This document shows, in pieces, positions 34,254 to 44,483 of a DNA stretch of 64,000 nt (the first letter of the stretch is position 1; the number at the start of each line of letters is the position of its first letter). The position numbers and the translations under genes were made by a program. Where the stretch lies: assembly GCF_029211225.1 (NCBI RefSeq), contig NZ_JARGEM010000007.1, forward strand, positions 83,805 through 147,804. Direction: 5' to 3'. The notes below the pieces were generated by a model, which did no database searches, was not told the DNA's origin, and was given only the letters and a program-made list of their open reading frames with translations. Source of the DNA: Antiquaquibacter metalliresistens. GTDB taxonomy: Bacteria > Actinomycetota > Actinomycetes > Actinomycetales > Microbacteriaceae.

Positions 34254-36080
34254 GTGTTCAAGCCCCTGCTCGCCGCGACCTTCGCCCTCACCGCCGTGTT
34301 CGCCGGCGGCGGGGCCGCCGTCGCGGTGCAACCCGAGTCCGCGCCCGAGATCGTCGCCACCGACGTCAACAGCTTCCAGTTCGAGAGCTTCACCGCCGAC
34401 TACTACCTGGGCGTCGACGACGCCGGGCGCTCCACGCTGACGACGGTCGAGACGTTCGTCGCGGTGTTCCCGGACTTCGACCAGAACCGCGGCATGCGCC
34501 GGGCGATCCCGGAGGACTATCAGGGCGAGCCCACGGACATCTCGGTGCTCTCCGTCACGGACGGCGAGGGCAATCCCCGGCCGTACGAGGTCGAGTCCGA
34601 CGACGAGGGGTTCCTGCTGATCACGAGCGCGGCATCCGACTTCGTGCACGGGGCGCAGACTTACGTGTTCACCTACACGCAGCGCAACGTGACGCGCTTC
34701 TTCGCCGACACGAACGACGACGAGTTCTACTGGGACACCAACGGCACCGGCTGGTCGCAGCCGTTCGGCAGCGTGACGGCGCGCGTGCACGTGCCGAACG
34801 CGCTCGCGTCGGCGCTCACCGGGGATGTCGCGTGCTACCAGGGCTACGAAGGCTCGGGTGAGACGTGCGAGCTGCAGCGCGCCGAGGAGAAGGACGGCCT
34901 CGTCTTCACCACGAGCGTCGCCGACGTCGCCCCGTATGAGAACGTGACGGTCGTGCTCGGCTTCGCGCCGCACACCTTCGTGGAGCGCGACCGCTCCTAC
35001 TTCGGCTCGCCCTTCGCGATCCCGCAGCTGCTCTCGCTCGGCGCGGCGATCATCGCCGCCATCTGGGCCATCTGGTTGCGGATGACGCGGCTCGCCGACG
35101 GCCGCGGACGCCCGACGATCATCGCCGAGTACACGCCGCCCAAGGGGCTCGACCTGTTCACCGCGGCATCCATCCTCAAGCGCACCAACAAGGGCGCCGC
35201 GGCGCAGTTCGTGGATCTCGCGGTGCGCAAGCACATCCGCATCATCGAGACGCCGAAGACGGGACTGTTCGCTCGCGGCACGACCTACCTGCTCGAGCTC
35301 ATCGACGCGAAGGGCCTGGAGGGTGCGCCGCTCACCCTCGCCTACGCGCTGTTCGGGTTCCAGCTGCAGCCGGGCACGGGCTACCTCATGACCGGGCGCG
35401 ACACCCAGCTCAGCCAGATGGTGCGCGGCATCGTGCAGAGCACGGCCACGGCGACGAAGACCGAGGGACTGCGAAAGGGCGCGTCCGCGATCGGCCTCCT
35501 GCCCGCGCTGCTGGTGATCCTCGGCGGGGTCGGCAGTTTCGTCTTCGGGGTGATCATGCTCGACAACGCGAGCGGAGGTGCGTTGCCGGTGCTGCCGATG
35601 CTGCTGCCGCCGATCGCCTTCATCATCGTGTTCTCGATCGTGTTCCGCTCGCCGCTGACGGACAAGGGCGCCGAGCTGCGCGACCACTTCAAGGGGCTGC
35701 AGCTCTACATCCGACTCGCGGAGGCCGACCGGCTCCGGATGCTGCAGAGCCCGACCGGGGCGGAACGCACCGCGGTCTCGGCGACCGATCCCCGCGAGGT
35801 CGTCAAGGTGTACGAGAAGCTGCTGCCGTACGCGATCCTGTTCGGGCTCGAGCGCCAGTGGGCGCAGGAACTGGGCAAGTACTACACCGAGGCATCCCCG
35901 GACTGGTATTCGGGCACTGGGGCCTTCAACGCGGCCGTCTTCGCGTCGAGCATCAGCTCGCTCTCCTCGAGCGTGTCGACCTCGTACTCCGGCAGTTCGT
36001 CGAGCAGTTCGAGCGGCGGCTCCGGCGGCGGTGGCAGCTCCGGCGGCGGTGGTGGCGGCGGAGGTGGCGGCGGGGTCTGA
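34254..36080 (+). CDS. DUF2207-domain membrane protein, copy 1
   Basis: A 608-aa predicted membrane protein. It has a signal peptide (about 1-25), an extracytoplasmic DUF2207 domain beginning FESFTADYYLGVDDAG with TFVAVFPDFDQNRGMRRAI and EFYWDTNGTGWSQPFG, a membrane helix near 260-280, a cytoplasmic part, two more helices (about 415-465) and a Ser/Gly-rich tail ending in a run of glycines. The function of the family is unknown. A paralogue of the same plan lies at 46084-47934. Confidence 0.88.
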   Translation: MFKPLLAATFALTAVFAGGGAAVAVQPESAPEIVATDVNSFQFESFTADYYLGVDDAGRSTLTTVETFVAVFPDFDQNRGMRRAIPEDYQGEPTDISVLSVTDGEGNPRPYEVESDDEGFLLITSAASDFVHGAQTYVFTYTQRNVTRFFADTNDDEFYWDTNGTGWSQPFGSVTARVHVPNALASALTGDVACYQGYEGSGETCELQRAEEKDGLVFTTSVADVAPYENVTVVLGFAPHTFVERDRSYFGSPFAIPQLLSLGAAIIAAIWAIWLRMTRLADGRGRPTIIAEYTPPKGLDLFTAASILKRTNKGAAAQFVDLAVRKHIRIIETPKTGLFARGTTYLLELIDAKGLEGAPLTLAYALFGFQLQPGTGYLMTGRDTQLSQMVRGIVQSTATATKTEGLRKGASAIGLLPALLVILGGVGSFVFGVIMLDNASGGALPVLPMLLPPIAFIIVFSIVFRSPLTDKGAELRDHFKGLQLYIRLAEADRLRMLQSPTGAERTAVSATDPREVVKVYEKLLPYAILFGLERQWAQELGKYYTEASPDWYSGTGAFNAAVFASSISSLSSSVSTSYSGSSSSSSSGGSGGGGSSGGGGGGGGGGGV

Positions 36081-36089
36081 CCCCGACGG

Positions 36090-36731
36090 CTAGGTCGCCG
36101 CGCCGGCGGCCCAGTCCACGACGACGTCGTTCGCACCCGCACCGAGCTTGGCGTGCAGCTTCGAGCCGGGATAGACCAGCGGCAGCGCGGTCGCCGGCAC
36201 GCCGTTGCCGACCTGCACCTGGTAGGGCGTCTCGACCCCCGTCGCGATCGTCAGGGTCAGCGCATGCACCGGGTCGCCCTGGTGGCTCTTGACCCCCATC
36301 GGCTGGTTGGCCACGAGCACGACCGTCACGGGCTTGCCGTGCTCCAGGATCCACGCGGCGCTGTTCTCGCCGGTGGATGCCGGCAGCGTGACCTCCGGCG
36401 GCTGGCTCGAGAAGTCGATCGCCACCCTGGTGGGATCGTTCGGATCGACGCGCACCGCGACGACGGCGCCGCCCTGCTGCAACTGGGGGATCCACACCTC
36501 GGCCACGCGCTGCACCACGGTCGCGTCGAACGGCTGCCGGCCATCCATGAGCACGCGCAGGGTGAAGGTGCAGTTGCGCTCCTCGAGACCGTTGCCGATG
36601 GTCACCGTCGTGTTCGACGGCGCGAGCGCGAGGATCTCGCCACGCGCGAGCACGCCGGTGGCCAGCAGCTGCTGGTCGACGCCGCCGGTGAGATTGCGGA
36701 ATCCCTCCGCGATGCTGTCGAAGAAGCCCAT
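36090..36731 (-). CDS. Protein of unknown function
   Basis: A 213-aa protein without signal peptide or membrane segment. The ATG at 36731 (MGFFDSIAEGF) is preferred over one seven codons upstream because GGGAAGGG lies before it. Beta-rich composition with segments such as APSNTTVTIGNGLEERNCTF and LRVLMDGRQPFDATVVQRV. No motif recognised. Minus-strand TACACT near 36771-36776 is a possible -10 box. Confidence 0.75.
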   Translation of the reverse strand: MGFFDSIAEGFRNLTGGVDQQLLATGVLARGEILALAPSNTTVTIGNGLEERNCTFTLRVLMDGRQPFDATVVQRVAEVWIPQLQQGGAVVAVRVDPNDPTRVAIDFSSQPPEVTLPASTGENSAAWILEHGKPVTVVLVANQPMGVKSHQGDPVHALTLTIATGVETPYQVQVGNGVPATALPLVYPGSKLHAKLGAGANDVVVDWAAGAAT

Positions 36732-36801
36732 GCCGCACGCCCTTCCCGTCACTGGGTGTCGTTGCCGCAGAGTGTATCGCCGAGCGCTCGTGCGGCGCGA
36801 G

Positions 36802-36807
36802 TAGTCT
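36802..36807 (+). promoter_or_regulatory. Candidate -10 box (leaderless) of the small membrane protein gene
   Basis: TAGTCT ends 6 nt before the GTG at 36814. Confidence 0.45.
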
Positions 36808-36813
36808 GTTGGG

Positions 36814-37161
36814 GTGAGTGCGCGCTATCCCGATCGCTATCGACGCACCGCCCTCATCCCGGCCCTCATCGCCGTGATCGCCCTGCTCGTCGGTCTCGCG
36901 CTGCTCGGCTCGGACGGGTTCACGGTGATCCGGTTCATCGTGAGCATCTTCGCCCTCATCGTCGCGGTGTTCGCGTGGCAGGCCAAGCAGTGGTGGTGGC
37001 TGCTGGCGCTCGTGCCGATCGCGGTGCTGTGGAATCCGGTGCTGCCGATCGAGCTCGGCCAGTCCGAGCTGTGGTTCGGGCTGCAGTACGTCGCCGCGCT
37101 CGTGTTCGCCGCGGCCGGCGCGTTCATCCGCGTGAGGGACACGGACGGCGGCGCTCGATAG
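36814..37161 (+). CDS. Small membrane protein of unknown function
   Basis: A 115-aa protein with a basic N-terminus (MSARYPDRYRR) and about four hydrophobic helices, containing the tryptophan-rich AWQAKQWWWLLALVPIAVLW segment. Resembles small actinobacterial DUF6804-type membrane proteins (from memory). Function unknown. Confidence 0.78.
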   Translation: MSARYPDRYRRTALIPALIAVIALLVGLALLGSDGFTVIRFIVSIFALIVAVFAWQAKQWWWLLALVPIAVLWNPVLPIELGQSELWFGLQYVAALVFAAAGAFIRVRDTDGGAR

Positions 37162-37183
37162 CGCCCTGACGGTGGTTTGGGCG

Positions 37184-37345
37184 TAGAATGGTGCAAGCGT
37201 CCCGCAGAGGCCACCAGCCGCATTCTCGACTGGGTCTGGATTCTCGGCCGGTCGTCGTCATCGGGGAGTGAGCCGGTGGCGTTCCGCACAGCAGCCCGCA
37301 ACCCGCGCTACGGCAGCATCGCCGCATCGCAAGGAGAATCACCAC
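37184..37345 (+). promoter_or_regulatory. Promoter and long leader of the SNF2 helicase gene
   Basis: TAGAAT (37184-37189) is a good -10 box, predicting a start near 37196 and a 150-nt leader before the GTG at 37346, long compared with the leaderless genes around it. AAGGAG (37331-37336) is the ribosome-binding site. An ATG at 37188 opens a 27-codon frame ending at 37271, but it lies in the -10 box; from a start near 37196 no convincing leader peptide remains. A structured regulatory RNA is possible. Confidence 0.45.
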
Positions 37346-39475
37346 GTGGCATCAGGTCAGCGCCAGCGCACCCCCCAGCGTCAGTCGTCGAACCAGCGAC
37401 GCCGAGTGCGTCCGGGGGATGACGTCGGTGTGATCCCGGTGCTCGCCCGGGCCGCTCGCGAGGTCGAAGCCGCCGTGCAGAAGGGGCCGCTCAAGCCCGC
37501 CAACCGCGCGCGGTTCCAGGTCGCGGCACTGCTGCTGCGCGAGGAGCGCGCCCGCGTGAAGACCGACACCAAGCTCAGCGAAGCCGAGCGCGCGAACGAG
37601 CAGAAGCGGCTCGACGGCCTCGCCGGCATCCTCGCCAAGACGGCCGCTCGCGACACGAGCCTCATCGCGATGCTCGCCGACGACGCGCCCGTCACCGCGG
37701 CGGCACGCGCCCTGCGCCGTGATCTGCTGCTCGCCGCCGGTGTCGAACTCAGCCCAGACGAGCTCGTCATCGCGACCGAACCGAAGCCCGTCGACAAGCA
37801 GGTCGAGAAGCAGGTCGTGCCGGCATCGGTGCGGCAGATGCAGATGTCGAACCCGTTCCTGGCCCCCGACTTCAGCGCCGTCAACGCCGCCCCGGCCAAG
37901 GCCAACCGACTCGCGAACTGGGAGCTCATCGAACCGCTGTTCCGATCCTTCGAGATCGGCTCGGGCGGGGGAGCGGCGACCATGGATCTGCCGGAGGCAA
38001 CCACGCTGCGCACCCGCGGCGACCTCGAGATGATGCGCCACCAGGCGCGCTTCGTCGAGGAGGTGCGCAAGGGGCACCGCACGTTCCTGCTCGCCGACGA
38101 GCCCGGTCTCGGCAAGACGGCTCAGGCGCTGCTGGCGGCCGAGGCATCCAACTCCTATCCGCTGCTCGTCGTCGTGCCCAACGTCGTGAAGACCAACTGG
38201 GCGCGCGAGGTGGAGCTGTGGACGCCCGGGCGCACCGCGACCGTCGTGCACGGCGACGGCAACGACGTCGACGCGTTCAGCGACGTCGTGATCGTCAACT
38301 ACGAGATCCTCGACCGGCACGTCGGCTGGCTCGGCCGGTTCGGATTCAAGGGCATGGTGGTCGACGAGGCCCACTTCATCAAGAACCTGAAGTCGGAGCG
38401 CTCCAAGCACGTGCTCGCGCTCTCCAAGTCGATCCGCGCGACCTCGCCGCGCGCCCTCATGATGGCGCTCACCGGCACGCCGCTGATCAACTCCATCGAG
38501 GACTTCCGCGCGATCTGGCAGTTCCTGGGCTGGATCGACGACAAGAAGCCGCAGCAGGCGCTCATGCAGCGCCTCGAGGACACCGAGCTGACCCCCGCCG
38601 ATCCCGGGTTCTTCGCCGCCGCCCGACGCGCCGTCGTCGAGATGGGTATCGTGCGACGCAAGAAGGTGGATGTCGCCGCCGACATCCCGGCACGCCGCAT
38701 CGCCGACGTGCCGGTGGAACTCGACGACGACCTGGGGCGTTCGATCCGCGCCGCGGAGGCGGCGCTCACGGCGCGCCTCATGCAGCGCTTCGAGCGGATC
38801 CGCGGACTCAAGCCGGACGCGAGCGACGAGGATCTCATCAGAGCCGTCGCCCACGCCGAGCTCGAGGAGTCCAAGGGCGCCTCGACCGGCGAGAACGTGT
38901 TCACCATGGTGCGCAAGATCGGTCAGGCCAAGGCGACGCTGGCCGCCGACTACACGGCGCAACTGGCCCGCTCGGTCGGCAAGGTGGTGTTCTTCGCCAA
39001 GCACATCGACGTGATGGACGCCGCCGAGGAGCACTTCGAGCGCGTCGGCCTGAAGGCCGTCTCGATCCGCGGCGACCAGAGCGCCAAGGCACGTCAGGAG
39101 GCGATCGACTCGTTCGCCAACGATCCGCATGTCGCGGTCGTCGTGGCCTCGCTCACCGCGGCCGGGGTCGGACTCAATCTGCAGGCCGCCTCCAACGTCG
39201 TGCTCGCCGAGCTCAGCTGGACGAGCGCCGAGCAGACGCAGGCGATCGACCGGGTGCACCGCATCGGCCAGGAGCTGCCGGTGACGGCGTGGCGCATCAT
39301 CGCGGCCCACACCATCGACGCGCGCATCGCCGAGCTCATCGACTCCAAGGCGGGCCTCGCGGCTCGCGCCCTCGACGGTTCGGACGAGGATGTCGCGGCG
39401 GAGTCCAACGTGCAACTCGCGGCGCTCTCGAGCCTGCTTCGCGACGCGCTCGCCACGACCACGGCTGCGCGCTAG
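37346..39475 (+). CDS. SNF2-family DNA helicase/translocase
   Basis: A 709-aa ATP-dependent DNA translocase. An N-terminal region of about 225 residues, rich in R, K and A, precedes the motor. Motif I is ADEPGLGKT (250-258), motif II DEAH (340-343), motif III LTGTPL; the C-terminal RecA domain has VVVASLTAAGVGLNLQ and the motif VI region QAIDRVHRIGQ. The GTG is supported by AAGGAG 9 nt upstream; an open frame further up lacks such a site. The motor resembles SMARCAL1-like remodelers of stalled forks. The next gene starts at the base after the stop. Confidence 0.9.
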   Translation: MASGQRQRTPQRQSSNQRRRVRPGDDVGVIPVLARAAREVEAAVQKGPLKPANRARFQVAALLLREERARVKTDTKLSEAERANEQKRLDGLAGILAKTAARDTSLIAMLADDAPVTAAARALRRDLLLAAGVELSPDELVIATEPKPVDKQVEKQVVPASVRQMQMSNPFLAPDFSAVNAAPAKANRLANWELIEPLFRSFEIGSGGGAATMDLPEATTLRTRGDLEMMRHQARFVEEVRKGHRTFLLADEPGLGKTAQALLAAEASNSYPLLVVVPNVVKTNWAREVELWTPGRTATVVHGDGNDVDAFSDVVIVNYEILDRHVGWLGRFGFKGMVVDEAHFIKNLKSERSKHVLALSKSIRATSPRALMMALTGTPLINSIEDFRAIWQFLGWIDDKKPQQALMQRLEDTELTPADPGFFAAARRAVVEMGIVRRKKVDVAADIPARRIADVPVELDDDLGRSIRAAEAALTARLMQRFERIRGLKPDASDEDLIRAVAHAELEESKGASTGENVFTMVRKIGQAKATLAADYTAQLARSVGKVVFFAKHIDVMDAAEEHFERVGLKAVSIRGDQSAKARQEAIDSFANDPHVAVVVASLTAAGVGLNLQAASNVVLAELSWTSAEQTQAIDRVHRIGQELPVTAWRIIAAHTIDARIAELIDSKAGLAARALDGSDEDVAAESNVQLAALSSLLRDALATTTAAR

Positions 39476-41062
39476 GTGTCGTCCGGACTCTCGGTCGTCG
39501 GCCCCGGAGCGCACGCGCGCCTGATCGCCCGCACCGATGTGCGGCTGCGCAAGGGACGGTTCGAGCTCGTCAACGACCGCCTGGGCTTCCGCGACGCCAT
39601 GCTCGAGGATCTCGTCGCGGTGCACGATGCGCTGGATGCCGCGGCCATCGACCACCTGCTCGTGCGCCGGGACGACGACCGCGCCACCATCGCGATCGAT
39701 CACGCCAGACTGCCCGAGGTGGAGCGGGTGCTGGCGGAGGCCTTCGTCGCCGAGCCGTTCTACTCCCGTGCGCGGGGGGAATCCGCGGTGCTCATCGCCG
39801 AGGGCGCCCTCGCTCGCTCCCGGGATCCGCGCGTACTGCGGCTGTTCCGGCCCCGCGCCTCGGCCGCGGGCAAGCTGCGCTTCGGTGCGGATGCCGGCGT
39901 GCGGGTGGAGCTGTGGAAGTTCGGCCCCGAGGAGATCGTGGCGCCGACCGAGAACGCGCTCATGCGCCGTCGGCTGCCGCGCGCCGAGGCGATCGAGACC
40001 ACCGTGCAGGCGCACGAGCGCACCTGGACGACGCTCGCCGGGATGTTCGAGCCGCTCGCCAGCGACGTCGATTTCGACATCGACATGGTCTTCTCCTGGG
40101 TCGATGGCACCGACTCCGAGTTCCAGCGCGCCCGTGCCCAGCGACTGGCCGCCTACGTCGTGGGCGAGGGCGACGACTCGGAGGCCCGCTTCCGGCAGAT
40201 CGACGAGCTCAAGTACGCGCTGCGCAGCGTCGCGACCTTCGCACCGTGGGTGCGTCGCATCTTCATCGTCACCGACTCGCCGCGTCCGGCCTGGCTCGAC
40301 GAGCATCCGCGGGTCACCATCGTGCGCAGCGAGGAGTTCTTCGCCGACCCGAGCGTGCTGCCGACGCACAATTCGCACGCCGTGGAGAGCCAGTTGCACC
40401 GCATCGAGGGCCTCAGCGAGCACTTCCTGTACTCCAACGACGACATGTTCTTCGGTCGCCCGGTGCGCCCCGAGATGTTCTTCTCCCCGGGCGGCATCAC
40501 CAAGTTCATCGAGGCGACCACCCGCATCGGCCTCGGCGATGCGAACCCGGCCCGCAGTGGATTCGAGAACGCCGCGCGGGTCAACCGGGCCCTGCTGCGC
40601 GAGCGCTTCGGGCGCGTCACCACGCGTCATCTCGAGCACGCCGCCACTCCGTTGCGCCGCAGCGTGATGGCAGAGCTCGAGGCGGCCTTCCCGGAGGACT
40701 TCGCCCGCACGGCCGCGAGCGTCTTCCGCTCGGCGACCGACATCTCCGTCACCAACTCGCTGTACCACTACTACGCCCTCATGACGGGGCGGGCGGTGCA
40801 GCAGACGGCGGCCCGGGTGCGCTACATCGAGACGACGCTCGCGCGGGCGCCGGGGGAGATGGACCGGCTGCTGCGCGATCGCGACGCCGACTTCTTCTGT
40901 CTCAACGACGGCAGTCTTCCCGAGATCTCGGTGAAGCGTCGCACCCGCTCGGTGCAGCGCTTCCTCGAACGGTACTTCCCGATCCCGGCCCCGTGGGAGG
41001 CGATCACACCGGAAGCGGGATCGGCATCGTCATCGGCGGCTCGGGGGCGACCGGCTGGTTGA
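39476..41062 (+). CDS. Stealth-family phosphotransferase
   Basis: A 528-aa protein of the Stealth family, sugar-1-phosphate transferases that build phosphodiester-linked polysaccharides. Conserved region 1 is [11 protein letters not shown] (about 203-213); region 2 includes [20 protein letters not shown] and [10 protein letters not shown] (about 318-327); [13 protein letters not shown] and a region-4-like C-terminus follow. About 200 residues of unassigned N-terminus precede region 1. Its GTG follows the helicase TAG with no gap, so it is probably translated by reinitiation. The 3' end overlaps the convergent phosphoesterase gene by 59 nt. Confidence 0.88.
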   Translation: MSSGLSVVGPGAHARLIARTDVRLRKGRFELVNDRLGFRDAMLEDLVAVHDALDAAAIDHLLVRRDDDRATIAIDHARLPEVERVLAEAFVAEPFYSRARGESAVLIAEGALARSRDPRVLRLFRPRASAAGKLRFGADAGVRVELWKFGPEEIVAPTENALMRRRLPRAEAIETTVQAHERTWTTLAGMFEPLASDVDFDIDMVFSWVDGTDSEFQRARAQRLAAYVVGEGDDSEARFRQIDELKYALRSVATFAPWVRRIFIVTDSPRPAWLDEHPRVTIVRSEEFFADPSVLPTHNSHAVESQLHRIEGLSEHFLYSNDDMFFGRPVRPEMFFSPGGITKFIEATTRIGLGDANPARSGFENAARVNRALLRERFGRVTTRHLEHAATPLRRSVMAELEAAFPEDFARTAASVFRSATDISVTNSLYHYYALMTGRAVQQTAARVRYIETTLARAPGEMDRLLRDRDADFFCLNDGSLPEISVKRRTRSVQRFLERYFPIPAPWEAITPEAGSASSSAARGRPAG

Positions 41063-41942
41063 CCCGCTCCGGGATGCGCACGCCCGAGTCCGCGAGCCTG
41101 CGGCGCGTCTCCGCGGCATCCACCCAGTCCAGCGCGGCGTACTGGCCGACCGGCACCACGGAGTGCAACACGGTGGTGGGGTAGACGTGCACGAGGTTGA
41201 AGGCCCGGGCGCCGTCCCGGCCCCGGGTGCCCCCCAGCGGCACATTGAGGTCTTGGGTGTAGCACGTCGCGCTCGCGACCGAGACCGGGATTCCCGCGAA
41301 GGTGCCGGTGGAGCTGTAGTGCAGGTGGCCGGCGATGATGCTGCGCACGTCGCTGCCGAACAGCACCTCGGCGAGCCCCGACTGGTCGCGCAGCTCGACC
41401 GACACCGCGAGGTCGAGCACGCTCGGCAACGGCGGGTGGTGCATCGCGAGGATTGTGCCGTGCGGCGCCGGCGTCGCCAGTTCTTCGGCGAGCCAGTCGA
41501 GCTGGGCGCTGGAGATCTCGCCGTGGTGGTGGCCGGGCACCGTGGAGTCGAGGGTGATCACGCGCAGCCCGTTGACGTCGTGCACCCGGTCGATCGGGCT
41601 CATGCTGGGGAACTCGGAGAGCAGTCCGGCGCGGAACGCGGCACGGTTGTCGTGGTTGCCCATCACCCAGATCACCGTCGCGCCGAGTCGCGCCGCGACC
41701 GGTTCGACCATCGCGCGCAACTGGTCATAGGCCTCCGGCTCGCCGCGGTCGGCGAGATCGCCGGTGATGACGATCGCCTCGGGGCGACCCTCGGATGCCT
41801 CGAGCTCATCGAGCAGCTGCTGCAGGTGCTGCGCGGCGTCGACGGTGTCGTAGAGACGGCGGTGCCGCCCGAGCAGATGGGTGTCGCTCAGGTGGAGAAG
41901 GAAGTGGTCCGGCCTCGGGTACTCGGCCGTGCGAATCGTCAC
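41004..41942 (-). CDS. Metallophosphoesterase (cyclic-nucleotide phosphodiesterase-like)
   Basis: Calcineurin-like phosphoesterase of about 312 aa with the full metal set: [32 protein letters not shown] and GHLHYSS. Order and spacing fit the class III 3',5'-cAMP phosphodiesterase-like group. Start choice: GTG at 41942, 18 nt after TATATT on the minus strand, gives the usual short N-terminus ([19 protein letters not shown]); an ATG at 41981 is the alternative. Substrate unproven. Confidence 0.87.
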   Translation of the reverse strand: MTIRTAEYPRPDHFLLHLSDTHLLGRHRRLYDTVDAAQHLQQLLDELEASEGRPEAIVITGDLADRGEPEAYDQLRAMVEPVAARLGATVIWVMGNHDNRAAFRAGLLSEFPSMSPIDRVHDVNGLRVITLDSTVPGHHHGEISSAQLDWLAEELATPAPHGTILAMHHPPLPSVLDLAVSVELRDQSGLAEVLFGSDVRSIIAGHLHYSSTGTFAGIPVSVASATCYTQDLNVPLGGTRGRDGARAFNLVHVYPTTVLHSVVPVGQYAALDWVDAAETRRRLADSGVRIPERVNQPVAPEPPMTMPIPLPV

Positions 41943-42058
41943 GGGGCAGCTTTCGCTCGGAATATATCGGTGCGGACGCATCTCACTGTAGGGAATTCCA
42001 GCACCCGAAGCTGAACAATCGGCCCGAATGTGTCGGTGTGTTGCGTGAACGGCGGGTA

Positions 42059-43414
42059 TCAGGCCAGTGAACGCGCGCTGAGCCGCGCGATCGCGGCGAC
42101 CGGTATCCGCACCCACGCGGGGCGGTTGCGAGCCTCGTAGACGGTCTCGTAGAGCGCCTTGTCGAGTTCGAGGGCGTCGACCACGGCGCGGTTCTCGCGC
42201 AGGTCGCATCCCGAGGCATCGGCGTAGCCGCCCTCGAACGCGGTCCGCGCCGACGCGGACCACGACTCCGGCGCCGGGCGCCCCTGCGCCGCGAGCGATC
42301 CGGCCACGTAGTCGAACGAGCGCAGCATGCCGGCGACGTCCCGCAGCGGGGTGTCGAGCCGGCAGCGCTCGACCATGGGGCGCAGCGGTTCGCCCTCGAA
42401 GTCCACGAGCATCCAGCCCCGGTCGGGCACCGACAGCACCTGACCGAGGTGCAGGTCGCCGTGGATGCGCTGCTGGGCCGGCCACGACGCCTGGCGCGCG
42501 AACTCCAGCACCGACTCGATGGATGCCGCGTGCGCCTGGATCGACGGCACCTCCGCGATCGCCGCCGCCAGCCGTCCGCGCATCTGCTCGAGCGTCGCAT
42601 CGATCTCGTGCTGCCCGGTCGGCGCCGTCGGCATGGTCGCCGCGAGCGTCGCGTGCACGCCGGCGGTCGCGATGCCGATCGCGCGTGCATCGGCGGAGAA
42701 GTCGAGCCCTCCGGCGGCGGCGGTGAGGGCCACCGACCAGCCGTCGTGGGCCCCCACGAGGTACTCCTGGGCGAAGGCGAGGTGACCTCTGGCCCGGCCT
42801 GATCCGCGGCCGCGGTCGCTCCAGTCGGCGACGAGATGGCCGATCGAGGCGGGCACCGCCGACCCGGCGCCGGCCAGCACGGTCTGCAGCTCGACGTCGG
42901 GGTTGTCGCCGTGGTGCAGGGCTCGGAAGAGCTTGCAGATCACGGGTGCACCGGCCGTCGGGGACTCGTAGACGATCGACGTGTTCGACTGCTCGCCCGT
43001 GAGCACCCGCGAGACCAGCCCCGAGGAGATCAGGTCGCTCGTACGTCGGCCTTTGGCCCAAGCCCGGTCGCCGTCGACCTCGGCATCGGTGGCCATGAAG
43101 GAGAGCAGAGCGGCGGTGTAGGCGGGATCGTGCGGGGCGTCGTAGACGAAGATCGGTCCGAGCATGCCGACCATCGCCGACTCTCGTCCCGCGAGGGGCG
43201 CCGCGCGGTAGGTGAGCGGCACCTGGTAGAGCGCGGGCTTGCCCGCGGTGTGGTCGAGCAGCAGGTGCGTGGCGATCGCGACTCCAGGGTCCGCACTCGG
43301 GAACTCGAACCGGCCGATCTCCTCGAGCGCCGGCAGCGCCCCCTTGTTGGCGAACCATCGCTGGCGCACCATCCAAGGGGCGAGGAATCCCGGCTCCGCC
43401 GGCGGGACGATCAT
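42059..43414 (-). CDS. mak: Maltokinase
   Basis: ATP-dependent maltose kinase making maltose 1-phosphate for the GlgE route to alpha-glucan. The 451-aa product has an N-terminal cap starting near [14 protein letters not shown], the [11 protein letters not shown] loop, the Brenner-type catalytic motif [10 protein letters not shown] (about 318-327) and DFEGEP (338-343), all typical of Pep2/Mak. ATG at 43414 has GGAGA directly before it. treS, usually adjacent or fused, is not in this window. An aminoglycoside-kinase-like fold is shared but the N-terminal cap favours Mak. Confidence 0.88.
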   Translation of the reverse strand: MIVPPAEPGFLAPWMVRQRWFANKGALPALEEIGRFEFPSADPGVAIATHLLLDHTAGKPALYQVPLTYRAAPLAGRESAMVGMLGPIFVYDAPHDPAYTAALLSFMATDAEVDGDRAWAKGRRTSDLISSGLVSRVLTGEQSNTSIVYESPTAGAPVICKLFRALHHGDNPDVELQTVLAGAGSAVPASIGHLVADWSDRGRGSGRARGHLAFAQEYLVGAHDGWSVALTAAAGGLDFSADARAIGIATAGVHATLAATMPTAPTGQHEIDATLEQMRGRLAAAIAEVPSIQAHAASIESVLEFARQASWPAQQRIHGDLHLGQVLSVPDRGWMLVDFEGEPLRPMVERCRLDTPLRDVAGMLRSFDYVAGSLAAQGRPAPESWSASARTAFEGGYADASGCDLRENRAVVDALELDKALYETVYEARNRPAWVRIPVAAIARLSARSLA

Positions 43415-43522
43415 TCTCCAGAGTAGGCGCCCCCACCCCGCCGCGGTCAAGGGGGCGGCGAGGCCGTCCGAACACAGAGCGGACGCCAAGCTCGCGTCCA
43501 GGAGGCTCGCGGCTGCGAGGGC

Positions 43523-43528
43523 TACCGT
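43523..43528 (+). promoter_or_regulatory. Candidate -10 box (leaderless) of the HSL-type hydrolase gene
   Basis: TACCGT ends 6 nt before the ATG at 43535. On the other strand TACTCT lies 5 nt before the mak ATG. Confidence 0.45.
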
Positions 43529-43534
43529 CATGAC

Positions 43535-44473
43535 ATGGCGATCACCACCCCGAACCTCTCGCGGGTTCCGGTCTGGGTGTGGCGCGCGCTGATGGCGCAG
43601 GTGGCGCCGTTCGAGTTGAAGCGGTTCTCGGCCGATCCGATCGGCGGGGTCGACTACACGATCGACGTCGACTACGTCGGCGACGGCATCCGTCAGCATC
43701 GGCTCGACGTGATCGCCCCGTACGGGGCCGAGGCGCTCCCCGTCTACGTGTACTTCCACGGCGGTGGCTGGACCTCGGGAGACAAGGCGCCCCTGACCCG
43801 TTACTGCGCCACACAGGCCGCGAGCGGCATGGTGGTCGTCAACGTCAACTACCGCATGGCGCCGCGTCACCGCATGGAGCACATGCTCGCCGACGCGCAC
43901 GCAGCGCTCGCGTGGGTGGCCCGCAACATCCGCGACTACGGCGGCGATCCGGCATCCATCGTGCTCGGCGGGGATTCCGCCGGAGGGCAGATCGCCGCGA
44001 TGCTCACGGCCGCGGAGCGCGACGGAGAGCTCGCAGAGCACTACGCGCTGACGTCGGTGCCTGGCGCGACCATCCGCGGCATGGTGCAGCACTGCGCCGC
44101 CCTCGACTTCTCCGTGATCTTCGAGCGCGGCTTCATCCTGGGCCTCGGTTTCGTGCGGATGCTGCTGCCCGGCAAGGCGAAGACCCCGGCGGACCTGCGC
44201 GACGCGGCTCGCCATCTCTCACCCATCGAATGGGTCGGACCCGATCACCCGCCGGTGCTCGTGACCACCTCGTTGAAAGACCCGTTCTACCGCGCGAATC
44301 TGAACTACATCGAGGCGCTGCGCGGGCACGACGTGCACGTGGACGTGCTCGTCGACGACACCGCGCAGCACACCTGGCAGCAGGACAGTCGCCACCCGGG
44401 ATCGCCCGCGGTGTACGCGAGGTTGCGCGAGTTCGTCGCCGCGGTGACGGCGCCGCAACTCGCGCGCCGCTAA
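43535..44473 (+). CDS. Alpha/beta hydrolase, hormone-sensitive-lipase type
   Basis: Esterase of 312 aa. It has the HSL-family oxyanion motif HGGG (75-78) and the nucleophile motif GGDSAGGQ with Ser148; the acid is probably in TTSLKDPFY and the base His in TAQHTWQQ. No signal peptide. It is transcribed 11 nt upstream of another hydrolase and divergent from mak. Confidence 0.9.
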   Translation: MAITTPNLSRVPVWVWRALMAQVAPFELKRFSADPIGGVDYTIDVDYVGDGIRQHRLDVIAPYGAEALPVYVYFHGGGWTSGDKAPLTRYCATQAASGMVVVNVNYRMAPRHRMEHMLADAHAALAWVARNIRDYGGDPASIVLGGDSAGGQIAAMLTAAERDGELAEHYALTSVPGATIRGMVQHCAALDFSVIFERGFILGLGFVRMLLPGKAKTPADLRDAARHLSPIEWVGPDHPPVLVTTSLKDPFYRANLNYIEALRGHDVHVDVLVDDTAQHTWQQDSRHPGSPAVYARLREFVAAVTAPQLARR

Positions 44474-44483
44474 CATCGCCTTC

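Noticed and set aside
35985..36077. Glycine-run tail read as a PE-PGRS-like protein
   Set aside because: The protein has a DUF2207 domain and ordinary membrane helices; only the tail is glycine-rich.
37188..37271. 27-codon frame in the helicase leader as a leader peptide
   Set aside because: Its ATG lies inside the predicted -10 box, so it would not be in the transcript; no regulatory codon run is visible.
37352..40768. 1138-codon open frame on the minus strand across the helicase and Stealth genes
   Set aside because: Both sense genes have complete family motifs; the antisense product has repetitive composition and no recognisable domain.
42059..43414. Aminoglycoside phosphotransferase (resistance gene)
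   Set aside because: The Brenner motif fold is shared, but the long N-terminal cap and DFEGEP motif fit maltokinase.
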